A stretch of 64,000 nt of DNA, taken from positions 1,054,001-1,118,000 of the forward strand of contig NZ_JACHMH010000001.1 in assembly GCF_014204915.1 (NCBI RefSeq), in the 5' to 3' direction. The translations under genes and the position numbers were made by a program. The notes under the pieces were generated by a model that did no database searches, was not told the DNA's origin, and worked only from the letters and a program-made list of their open reading frames with translations. Shown here one piece after another: positions 53,572-62,277 of this stretch (position 1 is the first letter of the stretch; each line of letters opens with the position of its first letter). Source of the DNA: Crossiella cryophila. GTDB taxonomy: Bacteria; Actinomycetota; Actinomycetes; Mycobacteriales; Pseudonocardiaceae.

Positions 53572-55187
53572 GCGTCCTGCTCCGCGTCGAAGGTGTCACC
53601 AAGCGGTTCACCGGCGCGCTCGCGCTGGCCGATGTGGATCTCGAGGTGCGCGCGGGTGAGGTGCACGTCCTGCTCGGTGAGAACGGGGCAGGCAAGAGCA
53701 CGCTGGTCAAGGTGCTGGCCGGGGTGCACAAGCCGGATGCGGGGAAGGTGTTCCTGGCCGGCGAGCAGGTGAAGATCACCTCGCCGCTGCACGCCCGCGC
53801 GCTCGGCCTGGCCGTGATCTACCAGGAGCTGACCCTGGTCGGGCAGCTCTCGGTGGCGGAGAACCTGTTCCTCGGCCGCCAGCCGCGCCGCTTCGGCGTC
53901 ATCGACCACCGGCGGATGCGCCGGGACGCGGTGCCGCTGCTGGACCGGGTCGGGCTCAAGGTCGACCCGGCCACCCCGCTGAGCAAGCTGGGCATCGCCC
54001 AGCAGCAGATGGTGGAGATCGCCCGCGCGCTGGACCAGGACGCCCGGATCCTGGTGCTGGACGAGCCGACCGCGGTGCTCACCGAGAGCGAGACCGACCG
54101 GCTGCTGGAGATCATGGACCAGCTCCGGCGGCAGGGCGTCGGCCTGGTGTTCATCACCCACCACCTGGAGGAGATCCGCCGGATCGCGGACCGGATCACC
54201 GTGCTGCGTGACGGGCGCAGCGTGGGCGTGCTGCCTGCCGGGTCCACCGAGGACGAGATGGTCCAGCTGATGGTCGGGCGGACCATCGAGGAGCAGTACC
54301 CCCGGCGGGCCGAGGAGGGCGGCGCGGTCGCGCTCAAGGTGCACAAGCTGTGCCGCAAGGGCGCGTTCGCCGATGTCTCCTTCGAGGTCAAGGCCGGTGA
54401 GGTGCTCGGCATCGCCGGGCTGGTCGGCTCCGGCCGAACCGAGGTGGCCCGCGCGGTCTTCGGCGTGGACGGCTACGACTCGGGCCAGGTCGAGGTGGCC
54501 GGGCGGAAACTGCCCGCGGGCAACGTGCAGGCCACCATGCGGGCCGGGTTGGGCCTGGTGCCGGAGGACCGCAAGGGCCAGGGCCTGGTGCTGACCTCCA
54601 GCGTGGGGGAGAACCTGGGCCTGGTGACCCTGCGCGGGACCAGCCACCTCGGCCTGATCGACCGGCGCGGGCAGGCCCGCAAGGCCGAGGAGATCTCCGG
54701 CAAGCTGCGGGTGCGCTGCGCCGGGCTGGGCCAGACCGTCAAGGAACTCTCCGGCGGCAACCAGCAGAAGATCGCCATCGGCAAGTGGCTGCTGGCCGAC
54801 CCGCAGGTGCTCGTGCTCGACGAGCCGACCCGCGGCGTGGACGTGGGCGCCAAGGTCGAGATCTACGAGCTGATCAACCAGATGACCGCCAACGGGCGCG
54901 CGGTGGTGCTGATCTCCAGCGACCTGCCCGAGGTGATCGGGATGAGCGACCGGGTGCTGGTGATGGCCGGCGGCCGGGTGGCGGGCGAACTCAGCGCGGC
55001 CGAGGCCACCCAGGACGCGGTGATGGCACTGGCCGTCTCCGACCCGGCTGCCCGGCGCCGGGTGCCCAGCTTCAGCGCGGCCTGGAACGAGGCCGAGCAG
55101 GCTGAGCAGCTCGACGCGCAGAACCGGCAGGACCAGGACGAACCCGGCGGGATCACCGTCGACAGCACTCGGGAGCAGCGGGCATGA
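53568..55187 (+). CDS. rbsA: Ribose ABC transporter ATP-binding protein
   Basis: 539-aa tandem ATPase of the CUT2 sugar family. The first half has Walker A G-E-N-G-A-G-K-S-T (about 37-45), a degenerate signature L-G-I-A-Q-Q-Q, and L-V-L-D-E-P-T. The second half has L-S-G-G-N-Q-Q-K and another D-E-P-T, and lacks a canonical Walker A (G-L-V-G-S-G-R-T-E), as is usual for RbsA. ATG 53568 follows GGAGGAATTGC. It overlaps rbsR upstream and rbsC downstream (ATGA both). The C-terminal acidic Gln-rich tail of about 35 residues is longer than usual. Confidence 0.94.
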   Translation: MSVLLRVEGVTKRFTGALALADVDLEVRAGEVHVLLGENGAGKSTLVKVLAGVHKPDAGKVFLAGEQVKITSPLHARALGLAVIYQELTLVGQLSVAENLFLGRQPRRFGVIDHRRMRRDAVPLLDRVGLKVDPATPLSKLGIAQQQMVEIARALDQDARILVLDEPTAVLTESETDRLLEIMDQLRRQGVGLVFITHHLEEIRRIADRITVLRDGRSVGVLPAGSTEDEMVQLMVGRTIEEQYPRRAEEGGAVALKVHKLCRKGAFADVSFEVKAGEVLGIAGLVGSGRTEVARAVFGVDGYDSGQVEVAGRKLPAGNVQATMRAGLGLVPEDRKGQGLVLTSSVGENLGLVTLRGTSHLGLIDRRGQARKAEEISGKLRVRCAGLGQTVKELSGGNQQKIAIGKWLLADPQVLVLDEPTRGVDVGAKVEIYELINQMTANGRAVVLISSDLPEVIGMSDRVLVMAGGRVAGELSAAEATQDAVMALAVSDPAARRRVPSFSAAWNEAEQAEQLDAQNRQDQDEPGGITVDSTREQRA

Positions 55188-56155
55188 CCACCACCACCGG
55201 AACCACACGGCGGCGGAAAGGGCCCGACATCGGGCGGCTGCTCTCCGACAACGGCGCGCTCGGCGGCCTGCTGCTGCTCGTGGTCACCCTGAGCCTGCTC
55301 ACCCCGACCTTCCTGACCGCGCAGAACCTGCTCAACGTGGGTGTGCAGGCCGCGGTGGTCGCGGTGCTCGCCTTCGGCCAGACCTTCGTGATCGTCTCCG
55401 CCGGTGTCGACCTCTCGGTCGGCAGCGTGGCGGCGCTCTCGGGCATCGTGGCCGCCTACACCGCGGCCGAGACCGGTCTGCCCGGCTGGCTGGCGCTGAT
55501 CGCCGGGCTCGGCGTCGGCGCGCTGGCCGGCCTGATCAACGGCGTGCTGGTCAGCTACGGCAGGCTGCCCGCCTTCATCGCCACCCTGGCCATGCTCAGC
55601 GTGGCCCGCGGCCTGACCCTGGTGGTCTCCCAGGGCGCGCCCAAGGTCACCCCGGACGAGGTGACCTTCCTCGGCTCCACCATCGGGGACTTCCTGCCCG
55701 TGCCGCTGCTGGTAATGCTCGGTGTGCTGGCTCTCACAAGTTTCATCCTCAACCGGACCTACCCGGGCCGCACGATGTACGCGATCGGCGGAAACGAGGA
55801 GGCGGCGATGCTCTCCGGCATCGACGTCCGCAAGAACAAGCTGATCATCTACGCGCTGTCCGGGCTGTTCGCGGGCATCGCGGGCATCCTGCTGGCCGGT
55901 CGGCTCGGCTCGGCCGGGCCGCAGGCCGCGGTCGGGTACGAGCTGGACGCGATCGCCGCCGTGGTCATCGGCGGCGCCTCCCTTTCGGGCGGAGTCGGCA
56001 GAGCCAGCGGCGCTTTCGTCGGAGCTCTGGTCCTCGCGGTATTGCGCAACGGGCTCAACCTGGTCCAGGTTTCTCCTTTCTGGCAACAGGTCGTGATCGG
56101 CGTGGTGATCGCCGTGGCCGTCCTGGTTGACACTCTTCGCCGCCGCAGTCGCTGA
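55184..56155 (+). CDS. rbsC: Ribose ABC transporter permease
   Basis: 323-aa CUT2 permease with about eight to ten helices. The conserved V-S-A-G-V-D-L-S-V-G-S-V loop (residues about 67-78) and the cytoplasmic G-N-E-E-A-A-M-L-S-G-I coupling motif are both present. It forms the membrane channel with RbsA. ATG 55184 overlaps the rbsA stop by 4 nt. The last helix is followed by R-R-R-S-R. Confidence 0.94.
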   Translation: MTTTTGTTRRRKGPDIGRLLSDNGALGGLLLLVVTLSLLTPTFLTAQNLLNVGVQAAVVAVLAFGQTFVIVSAGVDLSVGSVAALSGIVAAYTAAETGLPGWLALIAGLGVGALAGLINGVLVSYGRLPAFIATLAMLSVARGLTLVVSQGAPKVTPDEVTFLGSTIGDFLPVPLLVMLGVLALTSFILNRTYPGRTMYAIGGNEEAAMLSGIDVRKNKLIIYALSGLFAGIAGILLAGRLGSAGPQAAVGYELDAIAAVVIGGASLSGGVGRASGAFVGALVLAVLRNGLNLVQVSPFWQQVVIGVVIAVAVLVDTLRRRSR

Positions 56156-56188
56156 CCGATGAGGACCAGCAGAAAGGGAAACTCCGCA

Positions 56189-57136
56189 ATGAGGCACTCC
56201 AGGCGGGCCATCCTCGCCGCCGCGACCGCCGCCGCACTCGTGTTCGTCGCCGCCTGCGACCCGAGCAGTGACGCGAACACCCCGGCCCCCGGTGGGGAGA
56301 TCGTGATCGGTTTCGCGTCCTCCACCCTGACCAACCCCTTCTTCCTCCAGCTCAAGGAGGGCGTCCAGCAGGGCGAGAAGGAGCAGGGCGTCAAGGTCAT
56401 CTACATGGACGCCAACAACGACGCGACCACGCAGCTCACCCAGGTGCAGAGCCTGGTGAGCCAGCGGGTCAAGGCGATCCTGCTCAACCCGGTGGACACC
56501 GAGCAATCCAAGCCCGCGGCCATCGCGGCGGAGAACGCGCGCATCCCGCTGGTCGCGGTGGACCGCGCGGTCACCGGTGGCCGGGTGATCTCGGAGGTCT
56601 CCTCGGACAACGTGCAGGGCGGGGTCGAGGCGGCGGCCGCGCTGGCCAAGGCCACCGGTCCCGGCGAGGTGCTGCACCTGCAGGGCCTGCTGGGCACCTC
56701 GGCCAGCCGGGACCGCGGGGAGGGCTTCCAGCAGGGTCTGGCGCTGCGCTCCAGTGTCCGCATCGCGCTGTCCAAGACCGCCGAGTTCGACCGGGCCAAG
56801 GGCATGTCGGTGACCACCGACATGATCACCGCCAAGTCCGGGGTGAAGGGCCTCTTCGCCGAGAACGACGACATGGCGCTGGGCGCGGTCCAGGCACTTG
56901 GCGAGCGCGCGGGCAAGGACTTCCAGATCGTCGGCTTCGACGGCACGCCGGAGGCGCTGGCCGCGGTGGACAGCGGCAAGATGGCCGCCACTGTGGCCCA
57001 GCAGCCGAAGGAACTGGGCCGTCAGGCGGTTGAGCAGGCGGTTCGCTACCTCAAGGGTCAGACCGTCCGGAACCTCATCGAGATCCCGGTCCGGGTCGTC
57101 ACCAAGGCGAACGTCCGAGAGTTCCTGAACAACTGA
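56189..57136 (+). CDS. rbsB: Ribose-binding lipoprotein, copy 1
   Basis: 315-aa substrate-binding lipoprotein. The lipobox ends at C23 (V-A-A-C). The mature part is a two-lobed periplasmic-binding-protein fold of the RbsB type, with N-P-F-F near the start, L-N-P-V-D-T and D-N-V-Q-G-G. ATG 56189 has AAGGGA upstream; ATG 56159 lacks an SD and would put 10 residues before the basic n-region. It feeds RbsAC. A second, distinct copy follows after 64 nt. Confidence 0.9.
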   Translation: MRHSRRAILAAATAAALVFVAACDPSSDANTPAPGGEIVIGFASSTLTNPFFLQLKEGVQQGEKEQGVKVIYMDANNDATTQLTQVQSLVSQRVKAILLNPVDTEQSKPAAIAAENARIPLVAVDRAVTGGRVISEVSSDNVQGGVEAAAALAKATGPGEVLHLQGLLGTSASRDRGEGFQQGLALRSSVRIALSKTAEFDRAKGMSVTTDMITAKSGVKGLFAENDDMALGAVQALGERAGKDFQIVGFDGTPEALAAVDSGKMAATVAQQPKELGRQAVEQAVRYLKGQTVRNLIEIPVRVVTKANVREFLNN

Positions 57137-57200
57137 GCACCAGTCACACCCTTTGAGTTCCACCGGCCCCCACCCGGTAGGTAAGGAAAGGTAACCCCGA

Positions 57201-58142
57201 ATGAAGATGCTCAACCGCGCCGTGTTCGCCACCCTGGCGGCGTCGACCCTGGCGTTCACCGCGGCATGCGGCGGCGGCGCCGGCACCGGCAACTCCGGTT
57301 CCGGTGAGACCGTGATCGGCGTGACCCTGTCGACGCTGTCCAACACCTTCTTCACCACCCTGCGGGACGCGGCGCAGAAGGCCGCGGACGGCGCCAAGGT
57401 GAAGCTGGTCGTCCAGGACGCGCAGAACGACGCTGCCACCCAGCTCTCCCAGGTGCAGAACTTCGTCAGCCAGGGCGTCAAGGCGATCATCATCAACCCG
57501 GTCGACTCCGACCAGGCGACCCCGGCCGCCAAGCTCGCGGAGAACGCCAAGATCCCGGTCATCGCGGTGGACCGGACGATCAACAACGCCACCGTGGCCG
57601 CCTCGATCGCCTCGGACAACGTCCAGGGCGGCCAGCTCGCCGCGGACACCCTGGCCAAGCTGGTCGGCTCCGGCGACGTGCTGCACCTGCAGGGCGTGCT
57701 GGGCACCTCGGCCAGCCGCGACCGTGGCCAGGGCTTCACCACCAACATCAAGAACGCCGCCGGGATCAAGGTCGCCGCGACCCAGACCGCGGAGTTCGAG
57801 AAGGCCAAGGGCATGTCGGTGACCACCGACCTGCTGCAGGCGCAGGCAGGCACCAAGGGCGTCTTCGCCGAGAACGACGACATGGCCCTTGGCGCGGTGC
57901 AGGCACTGGGTGACCGCGCGGGCAAGGACGTGAAGGTCGTCGGCTTCGACGGCACCGCGGACGCGATCACGGCCATCGAGTCGGGCAAGCTCTCCGCCAG
58001 CGTGGCGCAGCAGCCCGCCGAGCTGGGCAAGCTCGCCATCGAGCAGGCGGTGAAGGCGGCCAAGGGCGAGAAGACCGAGGCCAAGATCTCCGTCCCGGTC
58101 AAGGTCATCACCAAGGACAACCTGGCCGAGTTCAAGAAGTGA
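57201..58142 (+). CDS. rbsB: Ribose-binding lipoprotein, copy 2
   Basis: 313-aa paralogue of the preceding gene. Lipobox T-A-A-C23, then a Gly/Ser linker and the RbsB fold. It shares L-L/V-G-T-S-A-S-R-D-R-G and F-A-E-N-D-D-M-A-L-G-A-V-Q-A-L with copy 1 but differs in ligand-side segments (N-T-F-F for N-P-F-F, D-R-T-I-N-N for D-R-A-V-T-G). GGAAAGG lies upstream. It overlaps rbsK (GTGA). Copies with altered pocket residues suggest two related sugars sharing one transporter (inference). Confidence 0.9.
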   Translation: MKMLNRAVFATLAASTLAFTAACGGGAGTGNSGSGETVIGVTLSTLSNTFFTTLRDAAQKAADGAKVKLVVQDAQNDAATQLSQVQNFVSQGVKAIIINPVDSDQATPAAKLAENAKIPVIAVDRTINNATVAASIASDNVQGGQLAADTLAKLVGSGDVLHLQGVLGTSASRDRGQGFTTNIKNAAGIKVAATQTAEFEKAKGMSVTTDLLQAQAGTKGVFAENDDMALGAVQALGDRAGKDVKVVGFDGTADAITAIESGKLSASVAQQPAELGKLAIEQAVKAAKGEKTEAKISVPVKVITKDNLAEFKK

Positions 58143-59056
58143 TCACATCGCTGACCGCGCTCACGGACATCGTGGTGGTCGGGTCCGCCAACGCGGACCT
58201 GGTGACCACGGTGGCTCGCCGTCCTGCCGCCGGTGAAACCGTGCTGGGTTCTGACCTGCGGGTCTCGCCCGGTGGCAAGGGCGCGAACCAGGCGGTCGCG
58301 GCCGCCAGGCTCGGCGCCGGGGTGGCCTTCCTCGGCGCGGTCGGCGATGACGAGCACGGCCAGCTGCTGCTGGAGTCGATGCGGTCGGCGGGGGTGCGCA
58401 CCGAACACGTGCGCACGCCCGACCGGCCCACCGGCATCGCACACATCACGGTCACCCCGGACGGGGAGAACTCGATCGTGGTCTCACCCGGCGCCAACGG
58501 CACGCTCACCACCGCGGACATCGACCGGGCCGCCTCGGTGATCGCCATCTCCACCGTGGTGCTGGTGTCCCTGGAGGTGCCCATGCCCGCCGCGTTGCGC
58601 GCCATCGAACTGGCCCGCGCCGCCGGCGTGCGCACGGTGCTCAACCTGTCCCCGCCCGGCCCGCTCACCGCGGACGCGCTGGCCGCGCTGGACCCCTTGA
58701 TCGTCAACGAGCACGAGGCAGGCTGGCTGCTCGGCGCGGAGACCACCAGCGCGGACGGTCCGGCGCTGGCCGAGGCGCTGCTCGCGCTCGGACCGCGTTC
58801 GGTGGTGGTGACCCTCGGCGGCCGCGGCGCGGTGGTGGCCACCCCGGACTGCGTGTCCACGGTGGCCGCGCCCAGGGTCAGCCCGGTGGACACCACCGGG
58901 GCAGGCGATGCCTTCACCGGCGCGCTGGCCGCCCGGCTCTCCGCCGGGGACGAGCTGCTGGCCGCGGCGAGGTTCGCGGTGCACGCGGCGGCGATCTCGG
59001 TGACCCGCCCCGGCGCGCAGCCCTCCTACCCGACCCGCGGCGAGGTGCGCGCGTGA
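58139..59056 (+). CDS. rbsK: Ribokinase
   Basis: 305-aa PfkB-family kinase that phosphorylates D-ribose to ribose-5-phosphate with ATP. The N-terminal G-S-A-N-A-D-L and G-G-K-G-A-N-Q-A motifs and the C-terminal D-T-T-G-A-G-D-A-F-T-G anion hole with catalytic Asp are present. GTG 58139 overlaps the rbsB stop and its own stop overlaps rbsD (GTGA each). It completes uptake by trapping ribose. Confidence 0.95.
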   Translation: MITSLTALTDIVVVGSANADLVTTVARRPAAGETVLGSDLRVSPGGKGANQAVAAARLGAGVAFLGAVGDDEHGQLLLESMRSAGVRTEHVRTPDRPTGIAHITVTPDGENSIVVSPGANGTLTTADIDRAASVIAISTVVLVSLEVPMPAALRAIELARAAGVRTVLNLSPPGPLTADALAALDPLIVNEHEAGWLLGAETTSADGPALAEALLALGPRSVVVTLGGRGAVVATPDCVSTVAAPRVSPVDTTGAGDAFTGALAARLSAGDELLAAARFAVHAAAISVTRPGAQPSYPTRGEVRA

Positions 59057-59442
59057 AACGCGGCGGCATCCTGCACGCCGAACTGAGTGCCGCACTGGCC
59101 CGGCTCGGTCACACCGACGAACTGGTGATCGCCGACTGCGGTCTGCCCATCCCGGACGGCCCCAAGCTGATCGACCTGGCCTTCTCCTTCGGCGTGCCGA
59201 CCTTCCTGGACGTGCTGGACGGGTTGCTGCGCGAGCTGGTCGTGGAGAGCGCGCTGGTGGCCAGTGAGATGAGCGCGGCCAACCCGCGCTGCGCGGTGGC
59301 CATGGCCGAGCGGCTGCCCGAGCTGGAACGGGTGGACCACGAGGAGTTCAAGCGCCGGGTCTCCGGTGCGAAGCTGGTCGTACGGACCGGCGAGGCCAGC
59401 CCGTACGCCAACATCCTGCTCCGCTGCGGCGTGCCGTTCTAA
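59053..59442 (+). CDS. rbsD: D-ribose pyranase (mutarotase)
   Basis: 129-aa RbsD, which interconverts pyranose and furanose ribose for ribokinase. The early L-G-H-T-D motif with catalytic His (residue 20), D-C-G-L-P-I-P and the terminal Y-A-N-I-L-L family motif are present. GTG 59053 overlaps the rbsK stop. Last gene of the operon; its stop overlaps the convergent DUF2339 gene by 4 bp, and no terminator separates them. Confidence 0.95.
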   Translation: MKRGGILHAELSAALARLGHTDELVIADCGLPIPDGPKLIDLAFSFGVPTFLDVLDGLLRELVVESALVASEMSAANPRCAVAMAERLPELERVDHEEFKRRVSGAKLVVRTGEASPYANILLRCGVPF

Positions 59443-61283
59443 CTCGCGCCGACCGGCGCCTCACCCTCCTCCTTCACCGCGGCCACCAGTCGCGCGTACC
59501 GGGTGCCGACCACCAGCAGCACCAGTCCGGCGCCGAGCACCGCGGCCACCCTGGCCAGCCCGTCCAGCGCGGCCAGGTCGAAGAGGAACAACTTGGCCAG
59601 CGCGATGCCGAGCAGCACCATCCCGGTGACCCGCAGGTGCGCCGAGCGGATCCCGCGCAGCAGCAGCACCAGCGCGGCCGCGGTCCAGCTCAGCGTGACC
59701 AGCACGTGCCCGGTGAGGAAGCCGTCCCGGTCGGGCAGCGCGAGCAGCGCCGTGCCGAGCACCGCGGTGGCCGTGCCGTAGAGCGCGATCACCGCCGCGA
59801 TCAGCCACAGCGGCCGTTGGTCGGCGCTTTCCGCCGGACCACGCAGCAGCCCGGTCCGGTAGGCGGCCACCGGCACCGCCACCGCGACCGCGGCCAGCAG
59901 CAACCCGGCCACCGGCGTGCTCACCTCGACCGGCGCGACCGGCTCCTGGATGAGCAGCTTGACCGGGATGGTGCCGATCAGCGCGGCGAACAGCCCGGTC
60001 CAGGCGTAACCGAGGGCGCCGAAGAGCGGCAGCCTGCTGCGTTGCCACCAGGCCAGTCCGGCCAGCACCAGCGCGCAGCCGAGCAGGGTGAGCGAGCGGG
60101 AGTTGCCCTCGGCGTAGGTCATGATCGCCTGGAATATGCCGATCAACCCGATCGCGGCGGCGGTGATGGCGAACCGCCTGGTCAGCCACTTGCCCGCGGC
60201 GGCGAAGGCGAAGGCCACCAGGGCGAAGCCGAGCGCGGCCCTGGTCGCGCCGACCTGGTTGAGGATGCCCGCGGACAGCAGCGGCGGCACCGCGGCCGAG
60301 GCCAGCACCACCAGCGGGACCGGGTCGGTTGGGCGCTGCCGGGCGGCGGCCGCGGCCAGCAGCATGGCCAGCACCGCGGCGCCGAAGCCGACCGCGATGG
60401 TGGCGTACTGCTCGGCCGCGGTGAGGATGGCGCGCAGGCTGGCGGCCACCGAGCCGAGCAACGCGGGCAGTGTGGCCGCGGCGATCAGTCCGGACCACTG
60501 CCGGATCAGCTGCACCGGGGCGGCGGCCAGGGCGAGCACCATCAGGAAGCCGACCAGCAGCGGGGTGAAGGCCATGGTCAGCATCGGCGCGCTGAGCGCG
60601 GCGCCCAGCACCACGCCGACGGCCAGCGGCTGGGCGTCCCAGCGCACCGCCAGCCACAGCCCGGCCGCGGTGACCACGAGTCCGGCCACCAGTCCGCCCT
60701 GCGCGGGCAGGAAGTCGTGCAGTGAGGTGGCCGCGACGATGTCCAGGTAGAGCGCGGCGAATCCGGTGGCCGCCAGCGCGTACCCGGTGGTCCGCCCGCC
60801 GGGCCGGGTGTAGGCCCGCAGCGCGAGCCCGACCAGGGCCAGTCCGAGCACCGCACCGCCGACCACCCTGGGCACCGGGCCGAAGTAACCCCGCTGCGCG
60901 GCCAGGACCAGGAACAACACCAGGCCGAGCAGGGTGACGCCGCCGCCGACCCAGGTGACGATCCGGCTGTTGCGGCGTTGCCGCGCGGCCGGGTCCATCG
61001 GCGGGGGTGGCGGTGGGGGCTGCCAGGGCGGGATCGCGCCCGGCGGCATGCCCATGGGCACCGGCGGCGGCCCCACCGGCATCGGCATCGGGGCGTGCGT
61101 CGGCATCCCGGCCGGAACCGGGAACTGCCTGGTCGGAGCCGGTGGCGGCGGTGCGACCGGCACGGGCGGCGCCACTCCCGTGCTTGCCTGCACCGCGGAG
61201 CGCAGCTCCGTCTCCAGCGCCTGCAGCCGCAGGCCCATCTCGCGGAGTTCCTGCGCCACACGCAACACCGGTTGAGCGGTCAT
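59439..61283 (-). CDS. DUF2339 polytopic membrane protein
   Basis: 614-aa protein. A short N-terminal coiled coil (residues 3-35, E-L-R-E-M-G-L-R-L-Q-A-L-E) is followed by a Pro/Met-rich linker (45-105) and about 18 transmembrane helices. DUF2339 is a family of unknown function with many helices, possibly envelope-related. ATG 61283 is the conserved-looking start; the frame extends 9 codons upstream. It converges on rbsD. A DnaA-box-like cluster lies just upstream. Confidence 0.82.
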   Translation of the reverse strand: MTAQPVLRVAQELREMGLRLQALETELRSAVQASTGVAPPVPVAPPPPAPTRQFPVPAGMPTHAPMPMPVGPPPVPMGMPPGAIPPWQPPPPPPPMDPAARQRRNSRIVTWVGGGVTLLGLVLFLVLAAQRGYFGPVPRVVGGAVLGLALVGLALRAYTRPGGRTTGYALAATGFAALYLDIVAATSLHDFLPAQGGLVAGLVVTAAGLWLAVRWDAQPLAVGVVLGAALSAPMLTMAFTPLLVGFLMVLALAAAPVQLIRQWSGLIAAATLPALLGSVAASLRAILTAAEQYATIAVGFGAAVLAMLLAAAAARQRPTDPVPLVVLASAAVPPLLSAGILNQVGATRAALGFALVAFAFAAAGKWLTRRFAITAAAIGLIGIFQAIMTYAEGNSRSLTLLGCALVLAGLAWWQRSRLPLFGALGYAWTGLFAALIGTIPVKLLIQEPVAPVEVSTPVAGLLLAAVAVAVPVAAYRTGLLRGPAESADQRPLWLIAAVIALYGTATAVLGTALLALPDRDGFLTGHVLVTLSWTAAALVLLLRGIRSAHLRVTGMVLLGIALAKLFLFDLAALDGLARVAAVLGAGLVLLVVGTRYARLVAAVKEEGEAPVGAS

Positions 61284-61365
61284 GTGCGACAGGGTGCGGC
61301 CTGTGCACACGTTGGTAAATCCGCAGGACTACTCAGTCCGCGTTACAAACTGGCCGCGACCAAGC

Positions 61366-61463
61366 TGTGGATAACTAGAACTTGCAGCTCAGAGCGGCAA
61401 TTTTCACCCACGAGGAGCAACCTGCCAGCAGGTTTCTCCACAACTGATCCCCAGTTGTCCACA
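61366..61463. promoter_or_regulatory. Small cluster of DnaA-box-like 9-mers
   Basis: TGTGGATAA (61366-61374, complement of the perfect E. coli box TTATCCACA), TTCTCCACA (61434-61442) and TTGTCCACA (61455-61463) lie within 98 bp between the DUF2339 start and the MerR stop. The segment is more AT-rich than its surroundings. It could titrate DnaA or control the DUF2339 promoter; the absence of dnaA/dnaN argues against oriC. Confidence 0.5.
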
Positions 61464-61489
61464 GCTTGTCCGGGGACCGGTGCACAACT

Positions 61490-62239
61490 TCAGCCCCTGG
61501 CCGCGCGCACCGCGGCGAGGAACGCGTTCACCTCGGCGGACGGGCCGCACTGCTGCTCACGCAGCTGCTCGCCCTGCTCGGCCCACATCTTCTCCACCGC
61601 GGCCTTGATGCCCTCGTCCCCGCCGTGGAAGGCGAAGATCAGCTCGTCCATCCGCTCGACCACGCGCACCGCGCGCTCGTCGGTCGGCGCCGCACCCTCC
61701 GCCATCAGGTCGTCGACCTCGGCGAACAGCCGGGGCCACTCGTTCTCGACCTCCTTGATGGCCTCCTCGCCGAACTCCTCCCGGCGGCGGGACAGCTGGT
61801 CGAGCTGCTCCTTGGTGTAGTAGTTCTCGATCATCGTCATCGACTCCAGCAGTTGTAGGAACTCCGCGGCGTCCGGGGAAGCCGATCCGTCCAGCTGTTC
61901 CAGCAGCGAGCGCACCTGGTCACGCAGCCGCTGGGCGGCGCGGACCTGGCTGTCGAGCTGGCCGAGCTGGGTGTGCAGCACCTCGCGCAGCACCTCGGGA
62001 TCGGCGGCGGCCCCCTGCAGTGCGATGCCGACGTCCTCCAGCGAGAGGCCGAAGGAACGCAGCGCCCGCACCCGGTACAACCGCTGGAGATCAGCGGCGA
62101 TGTACCGGCGGTGGCCTGCCGAGGTCCGTTCGCTCGGTTGCACCAGCCCGATCTGGTCGTAGTGGTGCAGCGTGCGGACGGTCAGTCCGGTGGCCCGCGC
62201 CAGTTCCCCGACGCTCCACCGTTTGGTTTCCCCGTTCAC
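61490..62239 (-). CDS. MerR-family regulator with TipAS domain
   Basis: 249-aa TipA-type regulator. The MerR winged helix has W-S-V-G-E-L-A-R-A-T-G-L-T-V-R-T-L-H-H-Y-D and H-R-R-Y. A dimerisation helix follows, then a TipAS antibiotic-binding domain (about 110-249, with F-H-G-G-D-E-G-I-K-A). TipA proteins bind thiopeptides or other amphipathic drugs and activate export or detoxification genes. GTG 62239 is used: TACCGT ends 7 nt upstream, so the message is leaderless. Its promoter has a 19-bp spacer with an internal dyad. Confidence 0.9.
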   Translation of the reverse strand: MNGETKRWSVGELARATGLTVRTLHHYDQIGLVQPSERTSAGHRRYIAADLQRLYRVRALRSFGLSLEDVGIALQGAAADPEVLREVLHTQLGQLDSQVRAAQRLRDQVRSLLEQLDGSASPDAAEFLQLLESMTMIENYYTKEQLDQLSRRREEFGEEAIKEVENEWPRLFAEVDDLMAEGAAPTDERAVRVVERMDELIFAFHGGDEGIKAAVEKMWAEQGEQLREQQCGPSAEVNAFLAAVRAARG

Positions 62240-62246
62240 GTCGATG

Positions 62247-62277
62247 ACGGTAGGAGCTGACGTCGCGTCAGGTTCAA
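62247..62277 (-). promoter_or_regulatory. MerR-type promoter with 19-bp spacer and dyad
   Basis: On the minus strand TTGAAC (62277-62272) and TACCGT (62252-62247) are separated by 19 bp, too long for normal RNA polymerase contact. The spacer contains CTGACG-CGA-CGTCAG (62271-62257), a perfect 6-bp-arm dyad. This is the promoter type that MerR proteins activate by twisting DNA. It lies within the 3' end of the upstream gene. Confidence 0.75.

Noticed and set aside
54863-58444. 1193-codon open frame on the minus strand
   Set aside because: Antisense to rbsA-C-B-B-K, which are certain. Shadow frame only.
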